From: Solea solea
Lineage: Eukaryota > Chordata > Actinopteri > Pleuronectiformes > Soleidae
Direction: 5' to 3'
Length of the DNA stretch: 64,000 bases
NCBI RefSeq assembly: GCF_958295425.1
Contig: NC_081146.1
Coordinates: 4,650,041 to 4,714,040, forward strand
Shown here: piece after piece, positions 32,363 to 43,648 of the stretch
Numbering within the stretch: position 1 is the stretch's first letter
Layout: each line of letters begins with the position of its first letter
Translations under genes and position numbers: made by a program
The notes under the pieces: model-generated
Told to the model about the DNA's origin: nothing
What the model saw: the letters and a program-made list of their open reading frames with translations, nothing else
The model's database searches: none

Positions 32363-32745
32363 AACGCAATTCATCACAGGTAAAGTAGGTAGGAGCGCTG
32401 ATTGTCTCGAGGCTTCCTGAGCTGCACGCGCAACACGAGGAATCGCCTAGAGGCGAAAACTAATCAAAGAATTGAAAATGGTCTGTTGCATAGGAAAGAG
32501 CGAGTGCGCTACGATGGTCCAAGTTTAACATGTGTGTAATCAAACAAAGCCGGCTACTCTTCACAGCGACTCATGAGGATTTTATCCCCCTGCTCGACGT
32601 TAAGATTTTGAGTAACTGCGAAACCACAAGAACAGAGTAAAATCCATCCTTCAATGAAAGTTTCAAATCTTATTAACAGGGATTTTTTATACATTACAAG
32701 AGGATTGAAGGGCTGCACGTATCACATCTGCCTTTGCCATGACTA
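32363..32745 (+). repeat. Local direct duplication, unit 1
   Basis: Shares long ordered matches with unit 2: ATTCATCACAGGT, GCTTCCTGAGCT, CAACAC, AATCAAAG, CAGGAAAGAGCGAGT-like (here CATAGGAAAGAGCGAGT), AAGTTT.ACATGTGTGTA, GCTACTCT, CTTATTAACAGGG and GGATTGAAGGG. Unit 1 retains more CpGs (GCACGCGCAACACGAGGAATCG versus TGTGTGCACAACACAAAGAATG). That fits deamination in unit 2, or reduced methylation of unit 1. Confidence 0.85.
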
Positions 32746-32957
32746 CATGCACTGGCAGCTTGTCAATAGGAGGCACTAGGCTGCTGCCCCATCTGTCAAA
32801 CATGAAGAAGAATCACAGGGACTTTCAGTGACTCGTTATACTAAACTTAAAATGTTCTATAGCTTTCAGTTGCTGTGAGGTGACGTACGTTCTGCACGAG
32901 GTGTCGACATCTTTGTCTCCTCACAAGGTGCTGATTTTCTGGCCAAAGTCAGACGTG

Positions 32958-33290
32958 AACGTGATTCATCACAGGTTAAGTCGGTGGGAGCTTCCTGAGC
33001 TCTGGAGGAGCATGTGTGCACAACACAAAGAATGGCCTGAGAGAAAACGAATCAAAGCACTGCAAATGTTGTCTGCTGCCCAGGAAAGAGCGAGTACACT
33101 AAGATGTTCCAAGTTTGACATGTGTGTACATCCCAAAGCCTGCTACTCTACATAGTGACTGATTAGTACGTGCAAAACCACCAAGTACAAAGAAATCTTG
33201 AAATCTTGTTAACAGGGTGTGTGTGTTTTTTTAATGTCTATGTTATGGATTGAAGGGTTACAGGTATGATGATGTGCCTTTGTGTTTTCA
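32958..33290 (+). repeat. Local direct duplication, unit 2
   Basis: Offset from unit 1 is 595 bp at ATTCATCACAGG and 545 bp at GGATTGAAGGG, so about 50 bp net has been lost in unit 2 or gained in unit 1. An open frame of 91 codons overlaps this unit (32880-33155), but it is not kept in unit 1 by inspection and has no recognised domain. Confidence 0.85.
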
Positions 33291-33550
33291 CCTTCACCAG
33301 TGGGTGTTGCATACATGAAGCATTTCCCAGGATGCATGGCATAAAGCCAGTCATGGGATTCACGCTCCACTAAGGTGACAGAGGCAATAAACATCTCACT
33401 CCCTCAGTGTTATGTGTTCTCCTGTATCTGCCTGCTTTGGGATGATAGTTGCGGGAGACGAGGGAGGTTTCCATGTACTTTGAACACGGTGGAGGATGGA
33501 GCACAGTGACTGGTGGGGGGGTTCCAGAGTTGGAGTTACAGGGAGGGGAC

Positions 33551-33552
33551 CA

Positions 33553-33609
<57 letters not shown>
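33551..33609. repeat. Long (CA)n microsatellite
   Basis: About 28 uninterrupted CA units. Confidence 0.98.
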
Positions 33610-33610
<1 letters not shown>

Positions 33611-33741
33611 CTTAACTCCGGTGCCTGCCACCAGGGAGGAAGCTCCTGCAACTAGTGGTGGCGTCTGAGGAGGGAATGAAAAACAAACCACCACCGATGA
33701 CAAATGCACACAAAGCTGTACAAGTACAAACTCACACACTC

Positions 33742-33745
<4 letters not shown>

Positions 33746-33803
<58 letters not shown>

Positions 33804-33804
33804 A
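33746..33804. repeat. Compound (CT)n(CA)n microsatellite
   Basis: About 17 CT units switching at 33779 to about 12 CA units. Confidence 0.97.
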
Positions 33805-33949
33805 AGAGCCTGTATTATAAATAAATAAATCATAAAGAGAAGAATCGTTTGATGTTACCTTGTGCTGCCTGGGGCCAACACTGCACTGGGGAGCGCTGCC
33901 ACCCTGGCACACTGACACACTCACACAAATGCATATACAGCGTGTTTAT

Positions 33950-33950
33950 G

Positions 33951-33999
<49 letters not shown>
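33950..33999. repeat. Compound (TA)n(TG)n microsatellite
   Basis: About 11 TA units switching to about 14 TG units. Confidence 0.97.
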
Positions 34000-34001
<2 letters not shown>

Positions 34002-34621
34002 ATATCTCAGGAGAGATAACTGGTGGAGAAAGAGGAGCAGGATCTTAGCCCAGGAGGCCTCACATAACACCTTCTGATCTGAAATTAAAAGCTAGCTTCT
34101 GATATACAAGTAGAAGGATGGCACCACTTCTGACATCCTGAATTCACTGGAAACGGTCCTGGTGTGGTGCATATATTGTGTTTACAGTATACAGTATACA
34201 CAATATAGTGAGGAAAGCCACAGAAAAAAAACAGCTTTGAGTGACATAAGAAACCCCAAAGCCAGACCCACAGAAACAAGTAATTGAAGAAAATTGCGGC
34301 TTATTATTAAGAGTGAAGTGTCACAGTCAGCAAAACTACAACACTGAATTTAAGTCTTAGTACAAATTACTGTAAACATTTTTAAATAGAGAAGGAAAGT
34401 CTCTCTCCACTCCTCTCTGCAGAGCCGTACACAACTGTTGGCACTAGGAACCCTTGCCTCTAACCTGGGGCACTGACAACCACCTGCACCACATGTCTCA
34501 CGGCTCTGTGTGCAAGAGCTGTCAATACACGTCAGTGCATGTTCAGGTGCAACTGTACATTACACGTTTGACTGAGAGTGTACTCTTTAGACCAAGATAT
34601 TCACAGGGAATGACAAAAGAG

Positions 34622-34830
34622 GGGGGTCACACAGTGGCCTGCGTGGCTAGTGCTGCCTCACAGCAGTAAGGTTGCTGGTTCGTGTCTCGGTCTCCCCTGT
34701 GTGTGTGTGTGTGAGTGAATGATTGTTCACAGCTATATGTTGGCCTTGTGTTGAACTGGCAATCTGTACACCACCTTTTTGCCCTATGTCAGCAGGGATT
34801 GGTACCAGCAGCCCTGCGAGCCTCCAGCGT
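34622..34830 (+). mobile_element. SINE-like teleost repeat, internally deleted
   Basis: The 5' part (GTGGCTAGTGCTGCCTCACAGCAG, AAGGTTGCTGGTTCG) is the tRNA-like head of a very abundant fish repeat. GGTTCGTGTC at 34677-34686 stands where a polymerase III B box would be. The 3' part (ACACCACCTTTTTGCCCTATGTCAGC, GGGATTGGTACCAGCAGCCC) is its usual end. The middle of the family is missing and a short TG tract sits at the junction. Identification rests on remembered family sequence, not a search. Confidence 0.75.
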
Positions 34831-36501
34831 ACATGTGTGTCCTTTAAAGGCAGATATTAAAGCTCCGTTTGTAAAATCCGTTATTTACTATGATACCTGT
34901 CTGGTATTTCAACAAACCTGAGGGCGTTTGTTGACTTAAAAAAGGGAATGTGTGTGTTTACATCTCAGAGAAGTGAGATCAACATTTAAAACAGTTGAGA
35001 ACCTGACAGTCTGGAGACTAGTTTTGCAGTCTATACACAAGCACGCGGATAATGTATTTAAATCTAAAACCATTAACTATATCTTTTAGCCAATACATAA
35101 TTGATTGACACTGAGTAGAGAAGTTTGGCCTGTGGCAGACCTACAGTCACCACATTTGATCTCCAAATATTAATCAGCATAAGATTTGATCTTCTCAAAG
35201 GGATAGGAAAGTATCAGGGAGTGCACGAGGGCTGCTCAACTGTTGTTGTTTTAGTCTGTTTTGCCTGGTGGCACTGACCCACACTCATGCTAAAGTCTTT
35301 CAGCTGGCATATGTTACTATGAGGGGGATTTAATCTTCTATGCCTCACAGCTGGGGCCCCGTTGAATAATGTAAGACACACAGGGGCACACTGTGGCTCG
35401 ATCCTGCTTTTGCCTTCTTCAAATACTTGATCCTTGCCAGTGGTAAGAATTCTGTGAGTAAATAACAAACAACAAGAGACAATGGCATAAAAGAACACTG
35501 TCGAAGTGAAGGATCACACCTCTGTTCCTCACTGGAACAGGCACATTATAATCACACACTCAATGGTGTCAATAGGGGAGCAACATGAGAAATGAGGGAT
35601 TGGAGGTGGCAACGTGTTCATGGAACTAAACAATTAACAATATCGTGTTCACTGCAAACATCAAAGCGTTGCCTCTTTTTTTTTGCGACTTCTGGTGTGT
35701 TTCTGTCACCATAGAGAGCTGCAGTGTGACGCTAAGTTCAAAAAATCAGTCAAATTCAACTTAATTATTTTAAAACAATTTCAAATGGTGACTCAAGTGG
35801 TGACTTTGAGACTGCATGGTGTATGAATAAAAATGTAGAAACTGCAATTAAAAAGTTCTGGAAACAACCCACCGTGTTTCAGGTTAGGGTCAAACACCTC
35901 GTTTCTTTTCAGAGTGTGGAAACGAGCGAGCGAGAGCAGCCAGGTGACGCTCACACCACTCTCTGTCTAAATGGTCGTGACCCCGGCTCTGTTCACGGCA
36001 CAGACGCTGATGGCAGCTCACAGGCAGAAGGAGGGAATAAAAATGGTGCGAGTGCTCAATCCCAAACCACACAAACTGCTTTAAAGAAATCTCCTGAAAC
36101 AACTTTGCAATCCAACAGCCGCTTCATCTTTCACCTTACTTCCCACCAACTCTTACAGGTCACGGAAGCAGCAGCGGTTTTGCATAATGCTTCAGTTTGT
36201 TTATACGTAATGCGACGTGGTCGACTGATGTGTGCCGACGATAGCTGAAGGGAAACACATCGGCGGATCGTGATTATGGAGGTGCATTAGGGTCTAGACG
36301 TTGTTGGGATTTGCATAGATTTCACGCGTGTGTCTGTGTGTTCTCCACTCGCCATATCGACGTGAAACAAACATCAACATAAATGAGGAGTAATGTAGTA
36401 ATGTGGGATAAAATGATCTGGGATGAGATGATCAATACAAATTAGTTATCAGATATTAACACATACATTGGTAGCCGTATTGATCGATAGGCACTAGGAA
36501 C
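34831..36501. other. Unique DNA, no gene seen
   Basis: Holds the longest non-repetitive open frame of this part (35823-36248, 141 codons), which lacks any recognised motif or codon pattern. It is treated as chance. Confidence 0.55.
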
Positions 36502-36827
36502 TAGAGCTGCATGACATGGACAAAATATCATATACTGAGATATGGCATTTGCAATATGATTCATGGTTTGTTACAATTAGAATAATAGTAATTAAAACCA
36601 TGATGATTTGACTTTTTAAGGGTCCGATAACAAATAAAACATATTTTCTCATCTGAAAGAAAAGTCATTTTGGGTCGGTGGATTTTTGCAGCACTGCAGA
36701 ATTTCACCATAATGCTGTTTCATCGCAAATGGCACCTTAATTACATTATAGCAGTGTATTTTAACTTGGACATACCATTCGGTCATATCGTGATTTTGAT
36801 TATTTTGCAATTTATTGTGCAGCCCTG
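36502..36827. mobile_element. hAT-like nonautonomous element, decayed (about 326 bp)
   Basis: Starts TAGAGCTGCATGACATGG and ends TTTATTGTGCAGCCCTG, imperfect inverted termini of the (T)AGRGCTGCA type. The interior has ATATGGCATTTGCAATATGAT and TCGTGATTTTGATTATTTTGCAA, typical of teleost hAT-type repeats. Flanking octamers CTAGGAAC and CGATGAGC do not match, so no target duplication survives. Confidence 0.7.
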
Positions 36828-38074
36828 CGATGAGCCAACTGATGTCCTGTCTTTTAATGTTAGGAGTCGGCTTGATAAAACTGCTCTGCTGTTACGTCCT
36901 CTATGCGTCACTTCAAATAGAAAATACTCCGCCTTATGTGTAATTTGTATCTTACCGCTCATAATCAAATCTTCTCTTTGCCTCAGGTTTTTAGAGCCTA
37001 GGAAAACACAATAACAGGTAAGTAGTAGGAGTGAATGAATAGGGGAAAATATCTAATTGCTATGTTTCTGATAGATATTGTGATTGCAGTTTGATCAGGG
37101 ATGAATTAGGTCAACCTTTATTTCAATTGTCACTGCACTAGACTTTAATTTTGATGGAGCACTGCCCCATAACACCGTCACAATAATTAATTATATGAAT
37201 TGTTTCCTGCACATATGTTATACATTTGTATTTGGTAAAGAAAAATTAAATATACAGACGATAAACAGCAGCCTTTGTGATTTCTAATTGATACATTTTC
37301 ATTTGGAAACAATGAGTCGAAATTATTCATGTTCTTAACTGTGAGCCTGTAGAGTTTTATTATTGTTGTCGTATAAAAAAAAGGGATATTTTTGAAGGTA
37401 AAAATTGTAATTGAAAATAATTGTCTTCCCTCCTCTCAGGGAGAGATGTGCACCGTTAAAGATTTTGAATAATACCTGTCAAAATACTTCATTTCCACTG
37501 ATAGTTATAGTGGAAATGTGCGTGTTCGCTTGTGTTCGCTCCTTTCAATGCACACGTCGTGAGTGAATTATTGTGTGCCTATGCATGTGTGCCCATATTG
37601 ATGTGTACGTCTAGATATGGGAGACTATGTGTACCGTGTGTCCATTTGATGAGGGCAAAAACACACAAGTGGAAAGCTGCCCAAGGGGTGATTGAAGTTG
37701 CTGACATTTTAAGACTATTGAAAACAAAAGCTAATAGGCAGCCGCACGTGCCTGAATCGTGTCTGGTTCATGTTTAACAAAACAAGGTCACTGAGGTTGT
37801 CGGGCCATGAATTCCATAAATAACTTGATAATGGGATTTTAAAACAAGCCGTCCACCAGTCATCTCCCCTCCTCTCACTCCCTCCCTTCTGTGTGTTTGT
37901 GTGTGCACATATGTGTGTCTTTCAGAATAGAGGGAATATTAGAATGCAAATGGATTCACACTGCATCCTCATAAACAACGATGTTCATTTAACCCCTGAC
38001 CCCTGCATTTAACTGCCCATCAAGTCATTTGTGTTGGGCAAGACACGTGGAAGTAGACTGTGGAGGCCAGCAGG

Positions 38075-38101
38075 GTGTGTGTGTGTGTGTGTGTGTGTGT
38101 A
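38075..38101. repeat. (TG)n microsatellite
   Basis: About 13 TG units followed directly by ACACA. Confidence 0.96.
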
Positions 38102-38519
38102 CACAAAGAAAGCACACTCTTGGTGGTGTGTGCAAGTAAAAATGTGTTCTTATAAACACAATATGTGTGTGTTTATGCATCGGTGAGTCATCTGCATCTG
38201 CATGCGTTTGTGTTCATGTGTGTTTTTTAGAGTTGAATTAATCTTGTCAGCGTGCATTTACGGAGGAACATGTTTCAAAGTGAGCCGAGCGTCGTCACTC
38301 TGTCCCCTTCCATTCCAAAGTGACATACGTAGACACACTCCTTCAGAAGTCTCTTCTGTACAATGGAGTTGATTAAAACATACAGTATTTTAAGCACCCA
38401 GCACTGGGAAGAGTAAAAGTTACCCTCATTTTTGGACCGCTCTATACAGTTTCAGGTCCATTGACATGAAAGCCCTTGATTTCAGACTTGATATAGTCTC
38501 TCCTTTTCTAAGGCTATTC

Positions 38520-38553
38520 CAAAAGAAAAAGAAAAAAGAAAAAAGAAAAAGAA
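38520..38553. repeat. A-rich (AAAAAG)n array
   Basis: A runs of 4-6 separated by G. Confidence 0.9.
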
Positions 38554-38656
38554 TAAATATTGAACACATGGGCTTTCTTCATGTTCTTGTCTCTGAATAT
38601 CATTTCTATTCTTCAATTCAGTTCAAAGCTTTCAGACAGCTTCCAGCATTGCCAGA

Positions 38657-38740
38657 CTAGGGCTGTCACTTTTTATCTGGAATTTGGATATCCGTTCAAA
38701 CATGGGGTAGTAATTATCGTGTGATCCAGGAGCAGGGAGT
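38657..38740 (+). mobile_element. Fragment of GCTGTCACTTTT-type element
   Basis: ACTAGGGCTGTCACTTTTTATC, then GGATATCCGTTCAAACATGGGGTAG. The first 15 bases match the start of the repeats at 6962 and 44119; the rest resembles a teleost hAT-type element end. Only one end is seen. Confidence 0.5.
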
Positions 38741-39879
38741 GCAGCTTCACTTTGGATCGTGAATGCTCTCCTAGACCGTCATTAAATATAATGACATTGA
38801 TGTTTTAGGGGTTTATGTCTTCACCTTAAGAGTGGACAATCACAAGAACAAAGCATGTGAGGTGTGGAAGTGTTTGGGGTACAAAGTAACGAGCAAATCT
38901 GTGACTAACAGTAAGTGTCATAATAAATTATATCAATAACCGTCAACATTAAATGGTATTTGAAGGACTAGCGCGTCTTGAAAAGTTTGTTGAAAACAGT
39001 GACAGCCCGGCAAACAACTTCTTCCTGCTCTTGCCCTGAGGTCTTCAACCCACAGGTGTACTGCCAACTGACCCTTTGGCTGCAAAAGCCAGCCAGCAAG
39101 GTAGAGGAGGAGGGAGGGGGGGGGGGGGGGGGGGGGACAGAAAAGAGAGTGCAGCTCATGTTCTAGAAACACGTGGGACACATGGGAGAAGGCGTGAGAA
39201 AGGAGAATATATAGAGACTGGGCAGGTGGAGGCGAACAGACAGAGCAGCTCTCACTAGACAGGATGAGGAAAAGTTGCAGTGTAGATCAGTGGAGAAATA
39301 GGTTGACTCCTCAGGGGAAGAAAATATGAGATTTAGTTTCCCTGCTGTAAGGTCTGAAAACCCTCACCCACCAGCAGCACCACTCAAATCTCTCTAAAGC
39401 CCCAGAAATGACACTGTGCTGCTCTAAATAATGACCCCATAGGTTGTTTCTGCAAGTTAAACCGCTGTTACATGTTATTGTGCCGCTACCTCTGGTGGCT
39501 GCAGTGAATAGCAGTTTGAAGGTATAATGCAGCATTTGAGGTACATGGGCTGTTTTTAATGACTCATCAAAAGCAGAGTTCAGGAATCACTCCGGTTGTG
39601 TGCATGTGGAGTGATGCAAACAAAAAGGCCAGGTGATGGAGTCTGATATGTGTGACAGCACTTTAGAGAGGAGGTTAAGTTGGAGGGAGGTGTTGACCAA
39701 ACACTGGACCTTTGACAGGAGAGCAGTGTTTCCTGTGTGAGCAGATAGATACAGTGAATTATTAAGAAGAGACAGCAGTGAAGTTGTTCAGCCAAAAGAG
39801 ACAGATAATAGAAAAATGATGTTAGTCATGGTGTTAACAGAGGATATAAGGAGACTGTCAGTCAAAGACAGGCAGAGTG
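38741..39879. other. Unique DNA with a G homopolymer, no gene seen
   Basis: No exon or RNA gene is recognised; short frames around 38930-39260 are produced by the G-run (poly-Gly or poly-Pro). Confidence 0.6.
39116..39136 (+). repeat. G21 homopolymer
   Basis: 21 consecutive G after GGAGGAGGGA. Long G runs are prone to sequencing and length error. Confidence 0.95.
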
Positions 39880-40270
39880 AGAGAAAACAGGGCTCATTTT
39901 AAGAGGGCACAGTATGTCCGGCCCCCTGTCTCTTAATCCTGGGCGTTTGTCGTGGCTAATTATGGTGGACAAGCCTCTTTATCGAACCTGCTTCTGCCAT
40001 CAGCATTAGGATGCATGAGCTGTGCCTGTTGTTTTAAACGCTCTCATTAACCACACAAATCAGTGCTGTTGACAGAGTGCTTTTGAATTAAGCGTGTTGC
40101 CCCCGCCGCCGCCGCCCGGCGATGCTTGCAGGGCCCAGGACAAGGAGCAATTTATAACACCATTAGCCACGTTCGCCGAGGTTACAGGCATCAAAATTGT
40201 TCCCGTCTAATTATTCTTAATGGATACAGGGAGGGAGCGACGCTCAGGACAGCTTTTTCATTAGCCCTCA
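39880..40270. promoter_or_regulatory. Candidate conserved non-coding block
   Basis: Repeat-poor, with TAATTA cores at 39957-39962 and 40208-40213 and a short (CCG)n GC-rich island at 40101-40120. Several TTAAT and ATTAG words are spread through it. Resembles developmental enhancers in composition only. Confidence 0.3.
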
Positions 40271-40519
40271 ATCAAGAGGGTCGGGGAGAGAGGGGTGGGT
40301 AAAATGTACTGCTCAGGCAAACGGGAACTCAAAAATAATCGTGTTTGCTTTTTTCATAATACACACAAATGCATATATGGTGAGAGAGGGGGGGAGGGAG
40401 AGAGAGAGGGGGAGGGAGACGGCTGGAGCCAGGGTGAGTGAGGAGATGCAGAGAGAAAAAAGAAGCACTGTGCTTGACATTAGATGAATTCTTACAGTTG
40501 TCTGGGGAAGACACACAAA
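40271..40519. other. Purine-rich tract between candidate blocks
   Basis: GA/GGGA-rich from 40381 to 40460 on the plus strand; no gene. Confidence 0.7.
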
Positions 40520-41275
40520 GTTATTTTGCTTTTACTGTCCTGCAGACTAATGGCAGAGAAAACTTAATGCTACGTAATAGATTTCTAAAACATGGCTAAT
40601 GAATGCAGACGTGAGTTTTAAAGAGGAAAACATTTGATTGTCTGGATACAGGACGCGCTGACGATACTCTGCTTACGAGCAAATCACGTGACATTGGTTA
40701 TTGGTAACGGTGATGAAATGGCTTGTGGTAAAGTTGCACTTCATTAATGAAGCAGTGTGGTCTGATGAATAATTTAACGGACAACTAATAATTTCTAACC
40801 TCAAATATCAATTTAGCCCGTGGCAGTCCAGACAACACTCACCCTAATGTGTCACCCGCAACCCAATTGTGGCTTTGACTGATTGAACTGTGAAGCATGT
40901 TGCTATAAGGAGCTAATCATTTAACTTCCCTCGCTTCAAAAACTGAGGCACTGTCTGCCTGCAATTAACTCGGCCCAAAGTGTGCTCGATCATACTGTAT
41001 CTGTCATCTTGCTGTGGCGGCGAGTGGAGGAGGGAAAAAAAAAAAAAAGGTGGGAAGCCAAATAGTGAGTGTTAACCATCTTTTTACAAGCCATTAAATG
41101 GGAGGACATTACCGCACGGCCTAGTCCCTTAACGAGGACTGACATATGCGATGGAGGCAGTTAGCACCTAACATTAAGACTCGGCGGCCCACTGATGAGA
41201 TGGGACATTGTCCATGGGGGAGGTATCAGCGTTAATTAGCGGATAATCGGCTATGCTCTACATCTCCCTTCACCG
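40520..41275. promoter_or_regulatory. Candidate conserved non-coding block
   Basis: Contains GCAATTAACT (40961-40970) and GTTAATTAGC with a TAATTA core (41233-41238), plus many ATTAAT/TTAATG words. It has CpG-containing, repeat-free sequence except for an A14 run at 41035-41048. No coding frame. Function is inferred. Confidence 0.3.
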
Positions 41276-41281
41276 CCAGTG

Positions 41282-41300
41282 CCCCCCCCCCCCCCCCCCC
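41282..41300. repeat. C19 homopolymer
   Basis: Nineteen consecutive C; the complement is a G-run. Confidence 0.95.
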
Positions 41301-41325
41301 ACCTTGATGATGATATGGTAAAGGC

Positions 41326-41341
41326 AAAAAAAAAAAAAAAA
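41326..41341. repeat. A16 homopolymer
   Basis: Sixteen A, 25 bp after the C-run. Confidence 0.95.
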
Positions 41342-43606
41342 GAGGGGGTGGCAGGCATAGTTCATCTGCAGACAATGTAATTTGCTGCTGGTACTCCTAC
41401 ACTCCGCAGGAAGGAGGGAAAACCAGCTGGCAACAGCTACCAGAGGATGCATCAAGTCAGGATGTGGTATAAGGGAGGCAGTACATTAATCACTTTCCTG
41501 CTGTGCTCCATGCCAGCCCTTTTCTTTTTACTGATATCAGAGACAGGGGAGGTTTCCTGACATTCAAAAAAGAAAAAAAGAAAAAAAAGAAACTGAAACA
41601 AATAATTATTCTTTCCGAAGAATATTACTTTGCTAATATTTACCGTGGTTGATTACTCATATACAGTGGGAAAGAATGCAAAGAAACAGAAAGAGAAAAA
41701 CATAATACAAACTTACTGGCGATTAAGTCATTAATTCCAAACACTGGAGAATATGCGTAAACATGTAGCACATATAACATTAGCAGTGCTAATGATAAAG
41801 TATAGTGTATGATGGAGGCAGGGCACATGGCAAAGTCTTGCAGGCCATGTTTTCTGGCCTGCAGGGCATCAGGGGGCACTGAGAGAGACAGAATCAGCTA
41901 AGCATCCCTCGCCGCGCTCCCTAGTTTGGCCCATAGCACTTTGTGTCACAATCAAGAAACAAAAGGGGGAGCACATGCTAGGATGCACACTGTTTGCACA
42001 TATGAGGATATAAGCATGTAACGGGCTCGGAATGAACAGGAGTGAAAGAACAAGAAAGTTGCCAGTGGCCACTTTCCTCAAACTCAGAGGGAAATTACTG
42101 AATGACGGCAACTGTTAAAAGGTGCTGCAATGGTAGGAGCCATCACCCAAAAATATACGCATTGTTTTTCAACCAATAGGATTTTCCCCTCATCTAAATC
42201 ACCGGTGTTAACTGGACCAGGATAACACACTCATCCTCCCTCTCCCAACAATGCCCCTGGGCAACACTGATGTACATTGCTGGACAGGCTGGAATCATGC
42301 CTTCCAGCAGTGCTAGCCAATCAGGTTGAATTATAGTCTCTGGGAGTTGGAGCCACACGTCAAGGGATATTCATGTTGGCCACAGTGAAGCTTCGTTTCC
42401 GTGGTCAGTCAGTACCCTGGAGACAAACGCCTCAGCTTCCACATGTGATAGGTTGGCAAAAATGTCTTTCTCTTTGAATAGGTACAGGTAATGGACGCAC
42501 ACTGGGAGTGGAAGTGAACTTTACTGTGTAAATCTACAATAACAAGAAGTGTAAACCATTCAAGCTGGGTGTTTTTTAATAATACATAATATAGGAGACC
42601 TTGAGGTGCAGTCGTCTAAAAAAAATCATAAAGAAAATACAATACTTTTGCACATTTTGACACAAGTAATATCTATTTAAAGGCATTTCAGCCTCCAGTG
42701 TGTTCACTCAAAGAGAGATGCATTTCATGCTGTTCTCCAAGTTATGTTTAAAATGCTTTACAGTACAGTATTAAACCAAATAGACATCCAAGGTTTTTAC
42801 TAATCCACTAAAGTAGGGCCTAGATGGAGTGAAATAAATAAATGGATATAGAAGATAATCAATGTATTACAAATAAAGGCTGTGGTTCAGTCATGCAGAA
42901 CACTAACCACTTTATCTGCACACACCACAGAAAACGGGAAAGAAGGCAGACGGCAGAAAAGCATGCGGTGTGACAAAAGACAACGATAAGCAATGATTAA
43001 TATTCGATTAAAGCCAGAGGAATTTCCTTTTAAAGCAATTAAGCTTTTATTAATCTGATTTGTAACCCCTGAAGTGTCGCAGAATATCCTGAATGCCAAA
43101 ATACAACTGGCTCTACCATCCAAACCTGCTGCTCTGCAACCACTCATTTTGCTGCAGACGTGCCAGATGAAGACGTTCACCTCGTGTTTATGTAACAATC
43201 CAAACCCACAGGTCTGATCAAGTGTATCACCTCTGCAGCAACTTCTCACCTCAAGGTTTCAGCTCCACACAGCACAATAGAGCATCAGACAGAGGAATGA
43301 ATGATTGTCTGTGGCACCTTGAGGCAAACAAAGACAGTTAGACAGAATCAGTAGAGAGAGACATAAGAGAACAGACTAAGAACAAGGACGTGTACATATA
43401 AGGTCTGTCTGTTTGAGAAAAAGGCTTCCTGTCAAGTCCCTTATTTAAAAAATGCAAGAGAATTTGAACATTATGCTTGGAGCAGTCTTAACAAACTTTC
43501 AGCGACTTTAGTGTGCACACCTAATGATGTGTGGTTGTCAGCATTTACATGTAAGATTACATCTGAGTGTATGAGCATGATTACACGGTACAGCTGCAAC
43601 AGTAGC
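41342..43606. other. Unique DNA, no gene seen
   Basis: AT-rich, repeat-poor. Minus-strand open frames up to 120 codons (42887-43249) show no recognised domain. Short stretches near 42900-43100 hold ATTAAT words but no clear boundary. Confidence 0.55.
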
Positions 43607-43648
43607 CTGTCCTATTGTGGTCAGTCGAAACTGACCACAATAGGACAG
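43607..43648. other. Perfect 19 bp hairpin with 4 nt loop
   Basis: CTGTCCTATTGTGGTCAGT (43607-43625), loop CGAA (43626-43629), and the exact reverse complement at 43630-43648. Beyond one mismatch, three further bases can pair (including one G-T). Perfect complementarity over 19 bp is well above chance. It is shorter than a usual microRNA precursor and its loop is very tight. It may be a foldback mutation, a cruciform-forming site or a small structured RNA; no evidence decides. Confidence 0.9.

Larger units (their letters stand above)
33291..34621. other. Microsatellite-rich DNA, no gene seen
   Basis: Three large dinucleotide arrays lie within 450 bp. An imperfect foldback at 34172-34207 pairs TATATTGTGT with ACACAATATA around 16 nt. 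No gene. Confidence 0.65.
36828..38659. other. Unique DNA, no gene seen
   Basis: The segment 37070-37100 has a short string resembling the interior of the preceding element. A (TG)n at 38075-38101 and an A-rich (AAAAAG)n at 38520-38553 are the only simple repeats. No exon. Confidence 0.55.

Noticed and set aside
32880..33155. 91-codon frame over the second duplicated unit
   Set aside because: The related unit does not appear to preserve the frame, and no domain is recognised.
34677..34686. B-box-like GGTTCGTGTC suggesting a tRNA gene
   Set aside because: No acceptor or anticodon stems can be drawn; it belongs to the SINE-like repeat.
35823..36248. 141-codon open frame of ordinary composition
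   Set aside because: No recognised motif, no signal peptide, no supporting splice or promoter context; length is within chance for 64 kb in six frames.
43607..43648. Hairpin as a microRNA gene
   Set aside because: Stem of 19-23 bp and a 4 nt loop are too short for a normal precursor; kept only as an unexplained structure.
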